From an uncultured Lachnospiraceae bacterium (GTDB lineage: Bacteria > Bacillota > Clostridia > Lachnospirales > Lachnospiraceae): a stretch of 15,027 nt of DNA. The position numbers and the translations under genes are program-made. Shown here piece by piece: positions 13,035 to 15,027 of the stretch. Every line of letters starts with the position of its first letter. Positions within the stretch are counted from its first letter, which is position 1. The stretch spans positions 1 to 15,027 of the forward strand of contig CAJUSS010000088.1 of the NCBI GenBank assembly GCA_910588895.1. Direction: 5' to 3'. The notes beneath the pieces are model-generated. The model did not search any database. It saw nothing but the letters and a program-made list of their open reading frames with translations, and had not been told where the DNA came from.

Positions 13035-14216
13035 ATGAAAGACCGCTATCAAAAGACCATCTACGCCTGCTTCATCGGCTATGTCGTGCAGGCTGTCGTC
13101 AACAATTTTGTCCCCCTGCTCTTCATCACCTTCGAGGATACCTACCAGATCCCCCTCCGCCAGATCACGATGCTGATCACGATCAATTTTCTGATCCAGC
13201 TGCTGGTAGATCTCCTCTCGGCAGGCTTTGTGGATAAGGTGGGGTACCGGGCTTCGATCATCGCCGCCCACTTCTGCTGCGCTGCCGGACTGGCCGGGCT
13301 GGCGATCCTCCCGGACGTGCTGCCCAGCGCCTTTGCCGGACTCCTGGCCGCCGTCACCTTGTACGCCATAGGAGGCGGGCTGATCGAGGTGCTGATCAGT
13401 CCGATCATGGAGAGCTGCCCCACAGACAATAAAGAGAAGGCCATGAGCCTCCTCCACTCCTTTTACTGTTGGGGGCATGTGGGCGTGGTCCTCCTCTCCA
13501 CTCTGTTCTTCAAACTCTGCAAGATCGAAAGCTGGAAGCTCCTGACCATCATCTGGGTGGCGATCCCTCTGCTGAACGCACTTCTCTTTTTAAAGGCGCC
13601 GATCGCATCGGTAACAGCAGATGGAGAGCCGGGGATGTCCATGGCCAGCCTGTTTAAGGAAAGGGTGTTCTGGGTCCTGCTCCTGATGATGATGTGCGCG
13701 GGAGCCAGCGAACAGTCCGTGAGCCAGTGGGCCTCCACCTTTGCCGAAAAGGGCCTGGGCGTCAGCAAGACCCTTGGGGACTTAGCCGGCCCCATGGCAT
13801 TTGCCGTCCTCATGGGGAGCGCCAGAGCGTTCTATGGGAAATACGGCGAACGGATCGACTTAGACCGGTTCATGCTGGGCAGCGGCCTGCTCTGCGTCCT
13901 GTCCTATCTGTGTGTCTCCCTGTCGCCCTCGCCGGTGCTCTCCCTGATCGGCTGCGGGGTCTGCGGACTGTCGGTGGGCATCATGTGGCCGGGGACCTTC
14001 AGCAAGGCTTCCGCGCTGCTGAAAAACGGCGGGACCGCCATGTTCGCTCTGCTGGCCCTGGCCGGCGACTTGGGCTGCTCCGGCGGTCCCACTCTGGTGG
14101 GCTTCATCTCCAGCGCCGCCTCCGACGATCTGAAGGCCGGGATCTTAGCGGCCATCGTATTCCCGCTGCTGCTGATCCTGGGGATCTTAGCTGTAAAAAG
14201 GAGGCCGCGCCCATGA
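13035..14216 (+). CDS. Major facilitator superfamily transporter
   Basis: A 393-aa integral membrane protein with about twelve hydrophobic segments, the usual MFS size. The protein starts MKDRYQKTIYACFIGYVVQA, the typical first helix. A central hydrophilic loop (about residues 190-205, TADGEPGMSMASLF) separates the two six-helix halves. SCPTDNKEKAMSLLHSFYCWG in the first half recalls FucP/sugar:H+ symporter-like MFS proteins of Bacillota. The substrate is unknown. The start at 13035 is chosen for the first helix and because the open frame upstream of it runs through the promoter; the ribosome binding site is poor (AGTGAG, 9 bases away). The stop overlaps the next gene's start as ATGA, so the two are translationally coupled. 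The partner suggests uptake of a gamma-glutamyl or other amide compound, but this is speculation. Confidence 0.85.
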   Translation: MKDRYQKTIYACFIGYVVQAVVNNFVPLLFITFEDTYQIPLRQITMLITINFLIQLLVDLLSAGFVDKVGYRASIIAAHFCCAAGLAGLAILPDVLPSAFAGLLAAVTLYAIGGGLIEVLISPIMESCPTDNKEKAMSLLHSFYCWGHVGVVLLSTLFFKLCKIESWKLLTIIWVAIPLLNALLFLKAPIASVTADGEPGMSMASLFKERVFWVLLLMMMCAGASEQSVSQWASTFAEKGLGVSKTLGDLAGPMAFAVLMGSARAFYGKYGERIDLDRFMLGSGLLCVLSYLCVSLSPSPVLSLIGCGVCGLSVGIMWPGTFSKASALLKNGGTAMFALLALAGDLGCSGGPTLVGFISSAASDDLKAGILAAIVFPLLLILGILAVKRRPRP

Positions 14217-14956
14217 TGATCTATCCAACGATCGGCATCCCCGCGCTGGGGACCGACCCACTCCATCGCTATCTGCAGTATCGATACACCCGCTGTCTGC
14301 GGCAGGCAGGCGCCGAAGTCTCCATCCTTCCCTTAGACCCCTCTCCCCGGGCGCTGGAGGCAGCGATCGCCGGATGTGCTGGCTTTCTCTTCCCCGGGGG
14401 ACCGGATATCCAGCCGGTCCTGTATGGACAGCTGGCCCAGCCGGGCTGCGGCGCCGCAGACCGCAAGCGGGATGCCTTTGAGCTGTCCCTGCTCCATGAT
14501 GTGCTTTCGGCTGAAAAGCCGCTGTTCTGTATCGGCCGCGGGATGCAGCTCTTAAATGTGGCCTTCGGCGGGACCCTTATCCAGGATGTCAAGCCCCGCC
14601 AGGAATATGCCCACATGGACGTTTTCCACCTCTCCTATGCCACCCATCCTGTGGAGGTGGACCCGGACAGCCTTGTGGGGAAGCTTTTAGACACGGATAC
14701 GGTCACAGTGAACAGCCTGCACCATCAGGCACCGGATGATATCGGAGAAGGCCTGTGGATCGCCGCCAGCAGCCCGGAAGGGTTCCCGGAGGCATTAGAG
14801 CTGGAAGGCTACCCCTTCTGTCTGGCCGTCCAATGGCACCCGGAGCACATGACCCGGCATACGCCGCTGCAGCAGGAGCTGTTCACCGCTTTTGTGGGAG
14901 CCTGCCGGCAAAACGGCGGTATATCCGCATCTATAGACCGCGCAGACAGTCGATGA
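14213..14956 (+). CDS. PuuD-like class I glutamine amidotransferase (peptidase C26) with displaced nucleophile Cys
   Basis: A 247-aa protein of the gamma-glutamyl-gamma-aminobutyrate hydrolase family, which cleaves gamma-glutamyl amides with a Cys-His-Glu triad. What is visible: FPGGPDIQPVLYG (60-72), GRGMQLLNVAFGGTLIQD (108-125), VNSLHHQA (166-173), and QWHPEH (207-212) with H209 and E211. The nucleophile elbow, normally G-I-C-R-G, reads C106-I-G108-R-G. The catalytic Cys position is Gly and a Cys sits two residues earlier. The enzyme may be inactive, or use another residue. AAGGAGG (14198-14204) lies 8 bases before the ATG at 14213, which overlaps the MFS stop; a second ATG follows at once. 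Its 3' end overlaps a convergent gene by 26 bases. Family assignment is firm, activity is doubtful. Confidence 0.88.
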   Translation: MMIYPTIGIPALGTDPLHRYLQYRYTRCLRQAGAEVSILPLDPSPRALEAAIAGCAGFLFPGGPDIQPVLYGQLAQPGCGAADRKRDAFELSLLHDVLSAEKPLFCIGRGMQLLNVAFGGTLIQDVKPRQEYAHMDVFHLSYATHPVEVDPDSLVGKLLDTDTVTVNSLHHQAPDDIGEGLWIAASSPEGFPEALELEGYPFCLAVQWHPEHMTRHTPLQQELFTAFVGACRQNGGISASIDRADSR

Positions 14957-15027
14957 TCTTCTCACGATACACCCCATGATGGGGCATGCCGCCGCCCAGT
15001 CCGCCAAGCTTTGGCAGCTGGAGTTTG
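14931..15027 (-). CDS. 3' end of an unidentified gene (partial)
   Basis: A minus-strand frame enters from the right edge and ends at a TAG at 14931-14933. It gives about 31 C-terminal residues, including KLQLPKLGGLGGGMPHHGVY and ending in REKIIDCLRGL. Codon use (ATC for Ile, GGC, CTG) resembles that of the neighbouring genes, which supports real coding. It converges with, and overlaps by 26 bases, the PuuD-like gene. The fragment is too short for me to name a family. Confidence 0.45.
   Translation of the reverse strand, partial: KLQLPKLGGLGGGMPHHGVYREKIIDCLRGL

Noticed and set aside
13694..14212. Long upstream extension of the PuuD-like frame over the MFS gene
   Set aside because: It overlaps the conserved transporter in another frame. 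The ATG at 14213 has AAGGAGG in place and begins at the family N-terminus.

Overview
The window looks like a piece of a Bacillota chromosome, most likely a gut Clostridia/Lachnospiraceae-type bacterium. The reasons are strong AGGAGG-type ribosome binding sites, sigma-70/SigA-like promoters with 17-base spacers, a fused PTS sugar permease, and several families common in Lachnospiraceae (Rpn-like nuclease, DUF4230 proteins, LprI-like lipoprotein). I see no rRNA, tRNA, CRISPR array, insertion sequence or phage gene. The tetranucleotide GATC is strikingly frequent throughout.

Layout, left to right. 25-693 (-) is an Rpn/PD-(D/E)XK nuclease-like protein with an abrupt C-terminus and a perfect consensus promoter. 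992-5924 is a complete trehalose locus. On the minus strand treP (PTS EIIBCA) and treC (phosphotrehalase) form an operon. On the plus strand treR (GntR-family repressor) is divergent. The region between carries both promoters, three near-identical palindromic operators and a 40-bp tandem repeat in the treP leader. TreP would import trehalose as trehalose-6-phosphate, TreC would split it to glucose and glucose-6-phosphate, and TreR would control the operon.

6049-7201 (-) is a two-gene unit: a cyclase/kynurenine-formamidase-like hydrolase followed by a small antibiotic-biosynthesis-monooxygenase (ABM) fold protein. It converges on treR at a shared bidirectional terminator. 7424-11292 (-) is a three-gene envelope operon: a large 785-aa lipoprotein of unknown function, then two paralogous single-pass DUF4230 proteins joined by tight or overlapping junctions. 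It has its own perfect consensus promoter. 11586-12731 (-) is a second lipoprotein with a C-terminal LprI-like domain, ended by a long hairpin.

13035-14956 (+) is an operon of a major-facilitator transporter and a class I glutamine-amidotransferase-like (PuuD/peptidase C26) protein, coupled by an ATGA overlap. The expected nucleophile cysteine of the second protein is replaced by glycine and a cysteine lies two residues earlier. The 3' end of an unidentified minus-strand gene enters from the right edge.

The observations that most merit follow-up are: the displaced cysteine in the PuuD-like protein; a degenerate intergenic element present twice (about 852-968 and 7269-7384) that conserves a hairpin core and an embedded promoter at identical spacing; two unrelated tandem repeats inside the tre operon, one in the leader and one in-frame inside treC; and the uncharacterised lipoprotein-DUF4230-DUF4230 operon.
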